A stretch of DNA of 25,730 bases from positions 1-25,730 of the forward strand of contig CAJLTZ010000029.1 of assembly GCA_905209725.1 (NCBI GenBank), written 5' to 3'. This document shows positions 15,649-23,786 of the stretch, piece after piece. The notes under the pieces are model-generated. The model was given only the letters and a program-made list of their open reading frames with translations. It was not told the DNA's origin and searched no databases. Numbering within the stretch: position 1 is the stretch's first letter; each line of letters opens with the position of its first letter. The translations under genes and the position numbers were made by a program. The stretch is from an uncultured Muribaculaceae bacterium. Lineage in GTDB: Bacteria > Bacteroidota > Bacteroidia > Bacteroidales > Muribaculaceae.

Positions 15649-17930
15649 GCGGGGCTGATGCGCGGTCGTCCGTCGCGCCCTGAATATTCAGTCTCCACAA
15701 GTTTGGCATAGGCTCGCAGGAACTTCCGGTGGCTTGAAACGAACTCTTTGGTTTCCTGCATCATGTTCAGATAGACATAGAGCACTGTCATTGTTTCCGG
15801 ATTGCCGGTGCGCAGTTGCTCATAAAGCCTGTGATAGCCGTCGGAAACCAACTCCACAATCTCATCGCAATGGCGGCGCAGGAGATTAACAGTATCGAGC
15901 ACTCCGCTTTCCATCATGTCGCAGGTGTCGTTGGTAAGGATGGAGATTCGTTCCCTCACAAGTTCAAGATCGGCAACATAACTCTTGGGGAGGGGAAGGA
16001 AATTGTTTTCCACATGTTCGCGGCATACTTCCTCGATACGCCTTAGGTTATAGAGCATTGACATGCAGCAGTTGTTGGCAAGATGAAACCAAGCACTCTT
16101 CTCGATAGCCATTTCGCGTGGCACCCTGCGCAGACAGAGAGTCTCCTTGCGACGGGCGTTCTTCAGGTTGCGCTTCTCCAGTTCCATTTTCTTGGCTGCC
16201 TTTGAGAGAAGGCCGGGATTGTCGGTGGCGAATGCCTGCGTGATGTCACGGTAATTGTCGCCGGCAAATCGGATGAAATTGAGGTGCTGGGATGTGATAT
16301 AAGTCAGGAGCAGGGGCCATACCTGCTTGTGGTCGTTGGTGGTGAGGATGGTCTGGAAGAGAGTATCTCCTGCCTCCTCCGCTTTCTTGGCTTTGAACCT
16401 ACGATTGCTCCGGATGATGATGAATAACGTGAGGGCTGCCAGTGCGAACATCACCCAGATTCCGCCAAGATGCATCAGCAGCACGATGACGCCGGCACCG
16501 AGGAATGCGGCTCCTGCTGTGATGAACCAGCCGCCAATCACAGAAAATACACCTGTGATTCTGAACACGGCACTCTCGCGTCCCCAGGCGCGGTCGGCGA
16601 GCGATGTACCCATGGCCACCATAAATGTGACGAATGTAGTGGAGAGCGGAAGTTTCAGCGATGTGCCCAGAGCGATGAGCGCCCCGGCAAGCACGAGGTT
16701 GACAGAACCGCGCAGCAGGTCAAAAGCCGCTCCCTGGTCGATTATGGTTTCATCCATGTTGAAGCGCTTATTGAACCAGTGTCTCACTCTCGGAGGCGTC
16801 ACCTTTCTCACCCAGGCCAGGAAACTTAGTGCCCATCTCACAAGGCGGCGTGCTATCTTCGACGAACCGAACATCTCATCGCCACCGGCCTGACTGCCGA
16901 GGCCAATCTCTGTCTGCGACACCTTCTGTGCTTTCTTAGATGTGGCCAGCGAAGCTACCATTATCACTCCGGCGCCGATGAGAATCCATATCGAGGTGTT
17001 GGCCGGCCCATTCAGAGAGTTCATGAGATAGCCATACGCATCGCCGCCTCCATTGGCTGCATAGTCCTGATAGGAGGAGAGGCCGGAAAGGGGAACGCCG
17101 ATGAAATTCACGAGGTCATTGCCTGAGAATGCCATGGCCAGCGCGAATGTGCCCATCAGCACTATCACCTTCAGCACATTGACATGAAGCATATGGAGCA
17201 ATTGCATCAGCAGCGTGAAGCCTGCGAAGCAACATCCTATTATCATCCAGGTGTTGTGGGCTATCCAGGCTTTTACCTCCGGAGTCATGAATGAGAGTCC
17301 CTTGGCGCCCTTGATGAGCAGGAAGTATATGATTGCAGTGGCGCAGATGCCGCCGAAAATTCCAATCTTCCACTTGAGATTCACCTTATAATTGAAAGTG
17401 AAGAGCATGCGGGTGAGAAACTGCACCACTGTGCCGAACGCAAAGGCAATCGCAACAGACAGGAATATGCCCAATATCACGGATAGGGCTTTCTCAGTGT
17501 TCAGAAGGTCGTTGAATCCCAGTCCTGTCTCATCGGCAGCCATCTTCATGAGCGCTACCACAAATGTGGCTCCAAGAAGTTCAAACACCATGGAGACAGT
17601 GGTGGAGGTAGGCAGGCCCAGGGAATTGAACACATCGAGAAGCATAATATCTGTGACCATCACAGCCATGAAGATGCAGATGAGGTCGTAGAATGAGAAA
17701 TTTTCAGGACGGAAGATGCCGTGGCGGGCAATATCCATCATGCCGTTGCTCATCGCGGCACCTATGAATACTCCGATGGAGGCAACTATCAGAATCACCT
17801 TGAAGGGCGCGGCCTTCGAACCAATTGCGGAATTAAGAAAATTCACTGCATCATTGCTCACGCCTACGGAGAGGTCGAAAATCGCGAGCAAGAAGAGGAA
17901 TATCACTACGCAAAGAAACAATATTTCCAT
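15585..17930 (-). CDS. PiT-family inorganic phosphate transporter with PhoU-like C-terminal domain
   Basis: A 781-aa inner-membrane phosphate permease. The N-terminal PiT repeat carries GVSNDAVNF (23-31) and GLPTSTTVSMVFELLGA; the second repeat has the matching LPLSTTFVTFMVAMGTS with SLADRAWGRESAVF. After the last membrane segment, residues 509 onward form a soluble, helical, charged domain of about 250 residues resembling PhoU/DUF47 regulators. The last 20 or so residues are encoded antisense to the end of the DUF5686 gene, so this tail may be poorly conserved. It starts at ATG 17930, seven bases after a TAAATTTG box. A two-component system is encoded next door but in a separate unit. Confidence 0.92.
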   Translation of the reverse strand: MEILFLCVVIFLFLLAIFDLSVGVSNDAVNFLNSAIGSKAAPFKVILIVASIGVFIGAAMSNGMMDIARHGIFRPENFSFYDLICIFMAVMVTDIMLLDVFNSLGLPTSTTVSMVFELLGATFVVALMKMAADETGLGFNDLLNTEKALSVILGIFLSVAIAFAFGTVVQFLTRMLFTFNYKVNLKWKIGIFGGICATAIIYFLLIKGAKGLSFMTPEVKAWIAHNTWMIIGCCFAGFTLLMQLLHMLHVNVLKVIVLMGTFALAMAFSGNDLVNFIGVPLSGLSSYQDYAANGGGDAYGYLMNSLNGPANTSIWILIGAGVIMVASLATSKKAQKVSQTEIGLGSQAGGDEMFGSSKIARRLVRWALSFLAWVRKVTPPRVRHWFNKRFNMDETIIDQGAAFDLLRGSVNLVLAGALIALGTSLKLPLSTTFVTFMVAMGTSLADRAWGRESAVFRITGVFSVIGGWFITAGAAFLGAGVIVLLMHLGGIWVMFALAALTLFIIIRSNRRFKAKKAEEAGDTLFQTILTTNDHKQVWPLLLTYITSQHLNFIRFAGDNYRDITQAFATDNPGLLSKAAKKMELEKRNLKNARRKETLCLRRVPREMAIEKSAWFHLANNCCMSMLYNLRRIEEVCREHVENNFLPLPKSYVADLELVRERISILTNDTCDMMESGVLDTVNLLRRHCDEIVELVSDGYHRLYEQLRTGNPETMTVLYVYLNMMQETKEFVSSHRKFLRAYAKLVETEYSGRDGRPRISPAQNEKWNENRSPLLGAPGVSR

Positions 17931-17937
17931 TAGCTAT

Positions 17938-17945
17938 CAAATTTA
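17938..17945 (-). promoter_or_regulatory. Putative -7 box of PiT gene
   Basis: TAAATTTG on the minus strand fits TAnnTTTG and ends seven bases before the ATG, implying an almost leaderless mRNA. No TTG occurs at the right upstream distance. A second match, TATTTTTG at 18047-18040, would give a leader of about 100 nt and is an alternative. Confidence 0.4.
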
Positions 17946-18074
17946 GTTTGCCAATGCTGTCAGCAGGGTTTGCTCTATACCATACTAACAAACAAAAGGA
18001 TTAGAATCTTTCTATGGCAAAATAAACTGGTAGATGTTTCAAAAATATGACAAAGCGGTTAATGATGTGTTACA

Positions 18075-18107
18075 GATTGATGATTGATGATTTAGGATTG
18101 ATGATTA
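18075..18107. repeat. Three direct copies of GATTGATGATT
   Basis: GATTGATGATT begins at 18075, 18082 and 18096; the first two copies overlap by four bases. A 14-base version, GATTGATGATTTAG, at 18082-18095 recurs exactly at 12406-12419, between the CYTH and merR genes. It is a simple AT-rich repeat with no known role visible. Confidence 0.75.
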
Positions 18108-18148
18108 TTCGGATTCCGCCTCATCGCGGTAAAGAAGCTCGTTCTGTA

Positions 18149-18197
18149 TCAATTTTCTGAAAAATTGAAGATTGTGTGTCGCCGGCAAAGGGCCGGT
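18149..18197 (-). terminator. Tandem hairpins after the tgt-to-kinase operon
   Basis: Reading the minus strand past the kinase stop at 18226, the first hairpin is ACCGGC/GCCGGC (18197-18181, 6 bp including one G-U pair, 5-base loop). The second is TCAATTTT/AAAATTGA (18168-18149, 8 bp, 4-base loop). The first is followed only distantly by a T-rich tract, so termination efficiency is uncertain. Confidence 0.45.
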
Positions 18198-18225
18198 GAG
18201 GCTGTGAGTTATTCTGAATCCAATA

Positions 18226-19662
18226 TTAGAGAGAAAGGCGGAAAGTGAAGGAGAGACCGCCGGAGGGGTTTTTGATGACTGAGATTTCGCCGCCGTGCCA
18301 TATCACGGCGTTCTTTACAATTGCCAGCCCGAGGCCGGTATTGCCTAATTTCCTTGAACGCCCTTTGTCCACACGGTAGAATCGTTCGAAAAGATGAGGC
18401 AGGTGCTCGTCAGCCACGCCGTTGCCATTGTCGGAAATCCGGATTGTCACATCCTTATCTGTCTTTTCCAACATCGAGATTTCCACGAGCGTACCTCCGG
18501 AATAAGCTATTGCATTTTCAATCAGATTATGGAATATGGATGCCAATAACGTTTCGTTTCCCTCTATCATAATGCTTGCGGGAAGATTGTTATGGATCTC
18601 TATCCTCTTACCGGATGCGGCGAGCTCCATGTCTGCCACCGACTCGGAGGCAATGGCCGCGATATCCACCATGCATCTGGGGATGGCCTGGCCGCCGTCG
18701 TCAAGACGCGTGATGGCCGCAACATCTGAGAGGAGATGCGTGAGGCGCTCGTTAGCCTGAAGGCAGCGGTTCAGAAACTCTCGGCGCTTTTCGGCAGGGA
18801 GATTATCATGGTTCACAAGAGTTTCGAGGCAAAGCTGCATCGCGGCCACCGGGGTCTTCAGTTCGTGGTTGATATTGTTGGTGAGCTGATGTTTGATGCG
18901 AATCTTCTCCTGCTGGGCCTCAAGGGCGCGCTGATGCTCGCGGTTTCGCTCCAGGGTGGTCTGCTGCAAACGGGCATAGAGGCGCACGATATGGCTTGAG
19001 ATCTCGCCGAGTTCGTCGTGGGGAAAAGGTTCGCTCTCATAAATCCGTTCGCCTCGTTCGGCGCGTTCTGCGAATATGTTCAGGCGTGTAACATTCTGGC
19101 CGAGTCTCCGCGTAACAAAATATCCGATCACACACAGTGCCAGCGTAATTGCGCCCATCACCCATAGGAATGTATAGTCGGCCTTCAGCAGCGAATCAAG
19201 AGAGGTTGAATAGGGCACTGCGGTGCGCACGATATATTTCTCACCCTTACGTGCGGAATAGAAATATTCTGTGCCGGTCTCCTCGCTTGCACGGCGCAAT
19301 GAGAACCCCTCGCCCACGGCGATGGCTCGGGCGATTTCAGGACGTTCAAGATGGTTGCTGAGAGGAAGCGAATCAAGGGAATTGTCGTATAGCACATAGC
19401 CTTTAGGATCAATCACGCTTACACGCAATTCCTTGAAAGGATATTCGCTGAGACTTATTTGCGAGGGAATCGTGTCGCTGTGTTCAAGGCGATAGAGCAG
19501 TTCCTGATTGATGATTTGCAGGCGGTCGTTGAGTTCATCAGCCTTGAAATCCTTCTCACGGCTATACTGAAGGAGACCGAAACAGATAAGCATCAGCACG
19601 GAATATGCCACGAGTCCGGCGAAAAGTCGCCGGTGGTAAGACACTTTATTCCATAAAGCCAT
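18226..19662 (-). CDS. Sensor histidine kinase
   Basis: A 478-aa inner-membrane sensor of a two-component system. It has a membrane segment at about 13-31, a periplasmic sensing region (about 35-162) with no domain I recognise, a second membrane segment (about 164-183), then a HAMP-like linker and coiled coil. The H-box has the phospho-accepting H266 (NNINHELKTP). The ATPase domain has an N-box (FHNLIENAI, N379), G1 (DNGNGV, 411-416), F-box (FERFYR) and G2 (GNTGLGLAI, 440-448). All catalytic motifs are intact. It starts inside the response-regulator gene (17-base overlap), so the two are surely a pair. The stimulus is unknown. The arrangement resembles PhoR, and the PiT gene is nearby, but this is not enough to name it. 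Confidence 0.95.
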   Translation of the reverse strand: MALWNKVSYHRRLFAGLVAYSVLMLICFGLLQYSREKDFKADELNDRLQIINQELLYRLEHSDTIPSQISLSEYPFKELRVSVIDPKGYVLYDNSLDSLPLSNHLERPEIARAIAVGEGFSLRRASEETGTEYFYSARKGEKYIVRTAVPYSTSLDSLLKADYTFLWVMGAITLALCVIGYFVTRRLGQNVTRLNIFAERAERGERIYESEPFPHDELGEISSHIVRLYARLQQTTLERNREHQRALEAQQEKIRIKHQLTNNINHELKTPVAAMQLCLETLVNHDNLPAEKRREFLNRCLQANERLTHLLSDVAAITRLDDGGQAIPRCMVDIAAIASESVADMELAASGKRIEIHNNLPASIMIEGNETLLASIFHNLIENAIAYSGGTLVEISMLEKTDKDVTIRISDNGNGVADEHLPHLFERFYRVDKGRSRKLGNTGLGLAIVKNAVIWHGGEISVIKNPSGGLSFTFRLSL

Positions 19663-20329
19663 AGCCGTAACCGCTTCTTGTCACGATGTTTTTACCGTAA
19701 GGACCGAGTTTGGAGCGGAGACGGGTGATGTTGACATCAATCACACGGTCCACCACCACCACATCCTCTTCCCAGATGTTCTTAAGAAGCTCATCACGAG
19801 AAAAGATTCTGCCCGGGTGGGACAGAAGAAGCGAAAGGATCTCAAATTCCTTCCGAGGCATCCTTACCTCAGTGCCATCCACCGTACATCTTTTCTGTAC
19901 ACGCGACAGCGACAGCCCTTTGTATGATATTTCATCGTCATGTTCCGAAGGTTCAGCGTTCTGGGAGGCACGTCGCAACACACTTTTTACTCTTGCAAGC
20001 AATGTGCGGAAAGAGAATGGCTTGGTGATGTAATCGTCTGCGCCGAGGTCAAGACCTGACACCACATCATCCTCCTCATCTTTAGCTGAGCAGAATATAA
20101 TAGGGATTGAAGCCGTATCCTCGCGCTTTTTTACGATGGAGGCGAGCTGCGTGCCGCTGATTTCGCCCATCATGATATCGAAAATCAGCAGGGAATAGGA
20201 GGAAAGATTGAGTGTGAGTGCCTCCTCAGCGGAATTTGCGGTATCCACTTCAAAACCCTCGGCCTCAAGATTGAAGCGCAAGGCCTCGCAAAGGGTCTCC
20301 TCATCGTCAACGATTAGAATTCGTGCCAT
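19646..20329 (-). CDS. OmpR/PhoB-type response regulator
   Basis: A 227-aa transcription factor partner of the adjacent kinase. The receiver domain has the acidic pocket D8-D9, phospho-acceptor D51 (LLIFDIMMG), S81 and K103 (TKPFS). The C-terminal winged-helix domain (about 130-227) includes MPRKEFEILSLL, FSRDELLKNIW and the recognition-helix region VDRVIDVNITRLRSKLG. Everything expected for DNA binding is present. It overlaps the TPR gene by 23 bases upstream and the kinase gene by 17 bases downstream, so its synthesis is probably coupled to both. Target sites are unknown. Confidence 0.95.
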   Translation of the reverse strand: MARILIVDDEETLCEALRFNLEAEGFEVDTANSAEEALTLNLSSYSLLIFDIMMGEISGTQLASIVKKREDTASIPIIFCSAKDEEDDVVSGLDLGADDYITKPFSFRTLLARVKSVLRRASQNAEPSEHDDEISYKGLSLSRVQKRCTVDGTEVRMPRKEFEILSLLLSHPGRIFSRDELLKNIWEEDVVVVDRVIDVNITRLRSKLGPYGKNIVTRSGYGYGFME

Positions 20330-22499
20330 CAGATTTCCATTTGATATTGTCGAGCATTATATTGAAAATGTGTCGGTCGAGTCCGAGGTTGGCAAGAGTG
20401 GGAAGATCTGCGAGATAAGCCATTCTGAAATCCTCGAAACTATTATGCGCTGCGTCGAGATAATGGTGTTCGGCATCCTTGAGGTCGCCGGAGAGCATGG
20501 CAGCATGTCCGGCATTCATGCGGTCGGATGATGTGGCGTCGGGGCGAGCAATCAGGCGTGCATAACTATCGCGGCTCTTATCTATGTTGCCGCCGAGCAG
20601 TTGCATCCAGGCCAATGTGCGTATCACCTTGATGTTTTCCGGGGCAAGATAATTGGCGTGATAGAAATGTCGGAGAGCAGATTCCATATCACCGGCCTCA
20701 TAGGACGCATTGCCTGCATTCATGATCAGCGACACATTGTCGGGGTCTTTCTCAAGAAGGCGGCCGTAATAAGGGATGGCCTTTTCCGGATTGCCTGTGC
20801 GACGATAGAGCGATGCGAGGCGGCGCATCAGCCATGTGCCGGGAGTTTTCAGCAATTCCGATTTCTCATATGCTTCGAGAGCCTCTTTCAAGCGTCCCTG
20901 CTGCTGAAGAGAATAGCCGATTTTCTCCCATATCGAAAAATCATCGGCTTCTGTGCCGGCAAGTGTCTCCAGAAGAGGAAGCGCCTCCTTATAATATCCG
21001 CGCGTGAAGTAAAACTCAGCCACGATGCGCATCATCTCATTGTCGGAGGAGAGCACATCGCTTATGCCGGGGAGATTGATGAAATCGAATGGCTTCGCGA
21101 ATGGGTCGTTGAAATCACGTCGCTGCCTGTATAATTTGAAGAAGCGATATAAATCCCTCACTGCCAACAACACATTTGTATCAAATTCGGGAGCGGAGGA
21201 TTTGAGACGCTTGTCTTCGAGTTCGGCCTTTAATTGCTCGCATTGGGCGGAAAACTGTGAGGAGATAATCTGCCGCTGCGTGTCGGGCATCTGCCGGAAA
21301 CTCAATGCAAGGGAATATTTGTCGGATTCGCACATCATGTCGGCAAGTCCGTCGATTCCTGTCATCAGCCTGCGGATTTCTTCAGGCAGTGCTGCATGGG
21401 GATTCTCCACATAGAAGGGCACAAACCAGGAGTAAGCGAGCCGGAAGAATGGGAATTCCTTGAGTTTGGAGAATGTGACCATCATCAGGTCGGCACCCTC
21501 CGACTGCATTTCGCCCAGTTCGCGCATCTTTTTTTCCAGGCCAGATTTCTCAAGCATCTCCTGCCATTCGGGATTATCCTCAATTGATGCCGGGTCGAAA
21601 TCGCCGCCCATCTTCTTTATATTATTAAGGAGGTCGGGGCGCAACTTCATTAATTCGGGAAGTACCTCCTCATTCATTTTAGTCGACAGACGCTCGGTGT
21701 CACGGGTGCCCACAATCACGCGAATGGTCTCGCGAAGGCGGCGGCGCATCTCTTCTGTGTCGTTCCATAGTGAGATTCTTGCCACGATGGCAGGGTCGGC
21801 TCCCACCGCATCCGGGGAGGCGGCGATTGCCAGCACGATGCCGGCAAGGGCGCGGGCGGAAATGAACGGGTCGATGGAAAAATCGTATATGTCGAGAAGG
21901 AGGTTAAGCCTGTGGCGGTCGTAGAATTCGAGCAGTCCGAGTGTGAGGGCGCTAACAATCAATGAATTGATATTGCGGTCGGCATTCTCCGACATCATGA
22001 AATCGCGGAGGTAGGCACAAGTGTCCTTGCTGTCGTAAAGCGTGTAGACGGCATTGAAGAGGTTTTCAAAGATATCTTCACGCGATTCAAGCAGAGAATT
22101 GTCGGTGGATCCTGCGGCTTCGGCAAGCATCATCTCTGCGCGAAGTGCGGAATAGTCGTCAAGAAGCCGGTCAACCGAACTTTTTCTGATTTTCGAAAGC
22201 CTTATTGTGGCGCAATAATGACTTGTGCCTTCGGCGATTGCGCTTTGCCTCTCCAAACCCTCGGCTATCGAGAGCAACTGGCCGCAGAGGTCGGAATATA
22301 GGCGGTCGCGGCCGGAGTCCTGAACTCCCTCCACGAGATAATGCATCATATAGCGATATGTCTCCGAGAGTTGCGCGAGCCGGTCGATTGCCGGGCGGTC
22401 GGAGAGCTGTTTTGCTTTCTTATTCAGCAGTCCTATCGCGTCTGCCATACGGTAGTCCTCAAGAAGACTGCATATTTTTTTATAAGTTTCCTTTGCCAT
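20307..22499 (-). CDS. Large tetratricopeptide-repeat protein
   Basis: A 730-aa soluble protein without signal peptide or membrane segments, mainly alpha-helical. The last 220 or so residues form several TPR units (YYKEALPLLETLAG, GRLKEALEAYEKSELL, GNPEKAIPYYGRLLEKDPDN, GDMESALRHFYHANYLAPEN). The N-terminal 450 residues are helical and charged with no family I recognise. I start at ATG 22499; the open frame reaches a GTG two codons earlier, which is less likely. It overlaps the response-regulator gene by 23 bases, suggesting a cytoplasmic scaffold or regulator functionally tied to this two-component system or to its upstream neighbours. That link is inferred from gene order only. Confidence 0.85.
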   Translation of the reverse strand: MAKETYKKICSLLEDYRMADAIGLLNKKAKQLSDRPAIDRLAQLSETYRYMMHYLVEGVQDSGRDRLYSDLCGQLLSIAEGLERQSAIAEGTSHYCATIRLSKIRKSSVDRLLDDYSALRAEMMLAEAAGSTDNSLLESREDIFENLFNAVYTLYDSKDTCAYLRDFMMSENADRNINSLIVSALTLGLLEFYDRHRLNLLLDIYDFSIDPFISARALAGIVLAIAASPDAVGADPAIVARISLWNDTEEMRRRLRETIRVIVGTRDTERLSTKMNEEVLPELMKLRPDLLNNIKKMGGDFDPASIEDNPEWQEMLEKSGLEKKMRELGEMQSEGADLMMVTFSKLKEFPFFRLAYSWFVPFYVENPHAALPEEIRRLMTGIDGLADMMCESDKYSLALSFRQMPDTQRQIISSQFSAQCEQLKAELEDKRLKSSAPEFDTNVLLAVRDLYRFFKLYRQRRDFNDPFAKPFDFINLPGISDVLSSDNEMMRIVAEFYFTRGYYKEALPLLETLAGTEADDFSIWEKIGYSLQQQGRLKEALEAYEKSELLKTPGTWLMRRLASLYRRTGNPEKAIPYYGRLLEKDPDNVSLIMNAGNASYEAGDMESALRHFYHANYLAPENIKVIRTLAWMQLLGGNIDKSRDSYARLIARPDATSSDRMNAGHAAMLSGDLKDAEHHYLDAAHNSFEDFRMAYLADLPTLANLGLDRHIFNIMLDNIKWKSDGTNSNR

Positions 22500-22538
22500 A
22501 ATCACATTATAAACAAATATCGTTCCAATATAAGGGAA

Positions 22539-23786
22539 TTAGAACTTCATGGCGCGGCGGTAAAGGATAAGTCCGATTGCCAGATAGACAAAATTGGGAA
22601 TCTCCATAGCAAGCCAGGGGGAGGTCATGCCGGAGATGGCAAACTGACTGGTGACAGTGGAGAAAAGGATATAACTGAAACTAAGCACCAGACCGATACC
22701 TATATTGATGCCCATTCCTCCTTTTACTTTCTTGGCCGAGAGCGACAAGCCGATGAGGGTAAGGATGAATGCGGCTGCCGTGGAGGCATAGCGGCGTTCC
22801 TTCTCAATCTCGAAGGCCTTTATGTTGGCCACGCCGCGACGCCGCTGCTTCTCGATGAAGTCGGTGAGTTGGGGAGTGGTGAGCGTCTCCTGGTCGTTGA
22901 CGGATATCAGGAAGTCGCGGGGCTCCACGGGTATCACGGTATCCTTCTTTGTGCCTGAGGTGATTTTCTCGGTCATTCCGTCGAATTTGCGGATCATGTA
23001 ATTGTTCATGGTCCAGTGATACTGACGGGTGCTGTCATAATTCACTGTCTGTGCCGTGAGTCGCGACACAAGTTGCTTGCCCTCAAACTTGTCGAGCGAG
23101 AAGCGGTAGCCTGTCTTGGTGCTGTTCTCGAAGCGTCCGATGTAGACCACCACGCCGGGACTCGCCATAAGCTGGATGTCGAGACCGGTGTTTACGCTCT
23201 TGTTGCGCACATATTTGTTGGTATAGGCTATACGGTTTACATTCGTGGGGGGAATCAGATAGTTGCTGAGCGCGAATGTGAGGGCAGCAATCACGGCTGC
23301 GCCAATCATATAAGGGCGCATCAGCCTGTTGAAACTGATGCCACTCGAAAGGATGGCGATGATTTCGGAATTGCCTGCAAGCTTGGTGGTAAAGAAGATT
23401 ACCGAGATAAAGGTGAAGAGAGGGGAGAGTTGATTGGCGAAATAGGGGAGGAAAGAGGCAAAATAGTCGAAGAGCGTCTCGCTGAGGGGTGCCGACAGGA
23501 AGGCGTCAAGTTTCTCCGTGATGTCGAACATGGCGATGATGGCCAGAATCAGCAGGGTGGCGAAGAAATATGTGCCGAGGAATTTCTTCAGGATAAACCA
23601 GTCGATGAGCTTGATGCCGAACATGGACCATGAGAGCCTTGGCAACTTCGATTTTTTGCCGGCATCGCGGTTCTTGCGGGCTTTCCGGATCTTGCGGAAC
23701 CTGTAAGCCCTGCAAATCTTGTTTGTCGCCGGTATCCGGGGAATCTTCGGCAGGGGAATCCTATTTAGCTTCAGCTTCAGTTTCAT
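22539..23786 (-). CDS. lptG: LptF/LptG-family lipopolysaccharide export permease
   Basis: Inner-membrane permease of the YjgP/YjgQ family that extracts LPS for the Lpt bridge. The 415-aa protein has the family layout: membrane segments near 65-92, 100-135 and 155-180, a periplasmic beta-jellyroll (about 190-310), and three C-terminal membrane segments. IDWFILKKFLGTYFF (61-75) and the FFTTKLAGNSEIIAILSSGIS block near 130-150 are typical. It is named LptG rather than LptF by analogy, with moderate certainty. Its ATG overlaps the tgt stop as ATGA. The first 54 residues are an unusual, very basic extension (20 Lys/Arg, one Asp); a second ATG at 23624 (M55) matches the usual family start. Gap to the TPR gene is 39 bases. 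Confidence 0.88.
   Translation of the reverse strand: MKLKLKLNRIPLPKIPRIPATNKICRAYRFRKIRKARKNRDAGKKSKLPRLSWSMFGIKLIDWFILKKFLGTYFFATLLILAIIAMFDITEKLDAFLSAPLSETLFDYFASFLPYFANQLSPLFTFISVIFFTTKLAGNSEIIAILSSGISFNRLMRPYMIGAAVIAALTFALSNYLIPPTNVNRIAYTNKYVRNKSVNTGLDIQLMASPGVVVYIGRFENSTKTGYRFSLDKFEGKQLVSRLTAQTVNYDSTRQYHWTMNNYMIRKFDGMTEKITSGTKKDTVIPVEPRDFLISVNDQETLTTPQLTDFIEKQRRRGVANIKAFEIEKERRYASTAAAFILTLIGLSLSAKKVKGGMGINIGIGLVLSFSYILFSTVTSQFAISGMTSPWLAMEIPNFVYLAIGLILYRRAMKF

Larger units (their letters stand above)
17946..18225. other. Gene-free region between PiT and kinase genes
   Basis: About 280 bases without a credible gene. From left to right it holds the PiT upstream region, a GATTGATGATT direct-repeat cluster (18075-18107), and two hairpins (18149-18168 and 18181-18197) downstream of the kinase stop. 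Confidence 0.6.
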
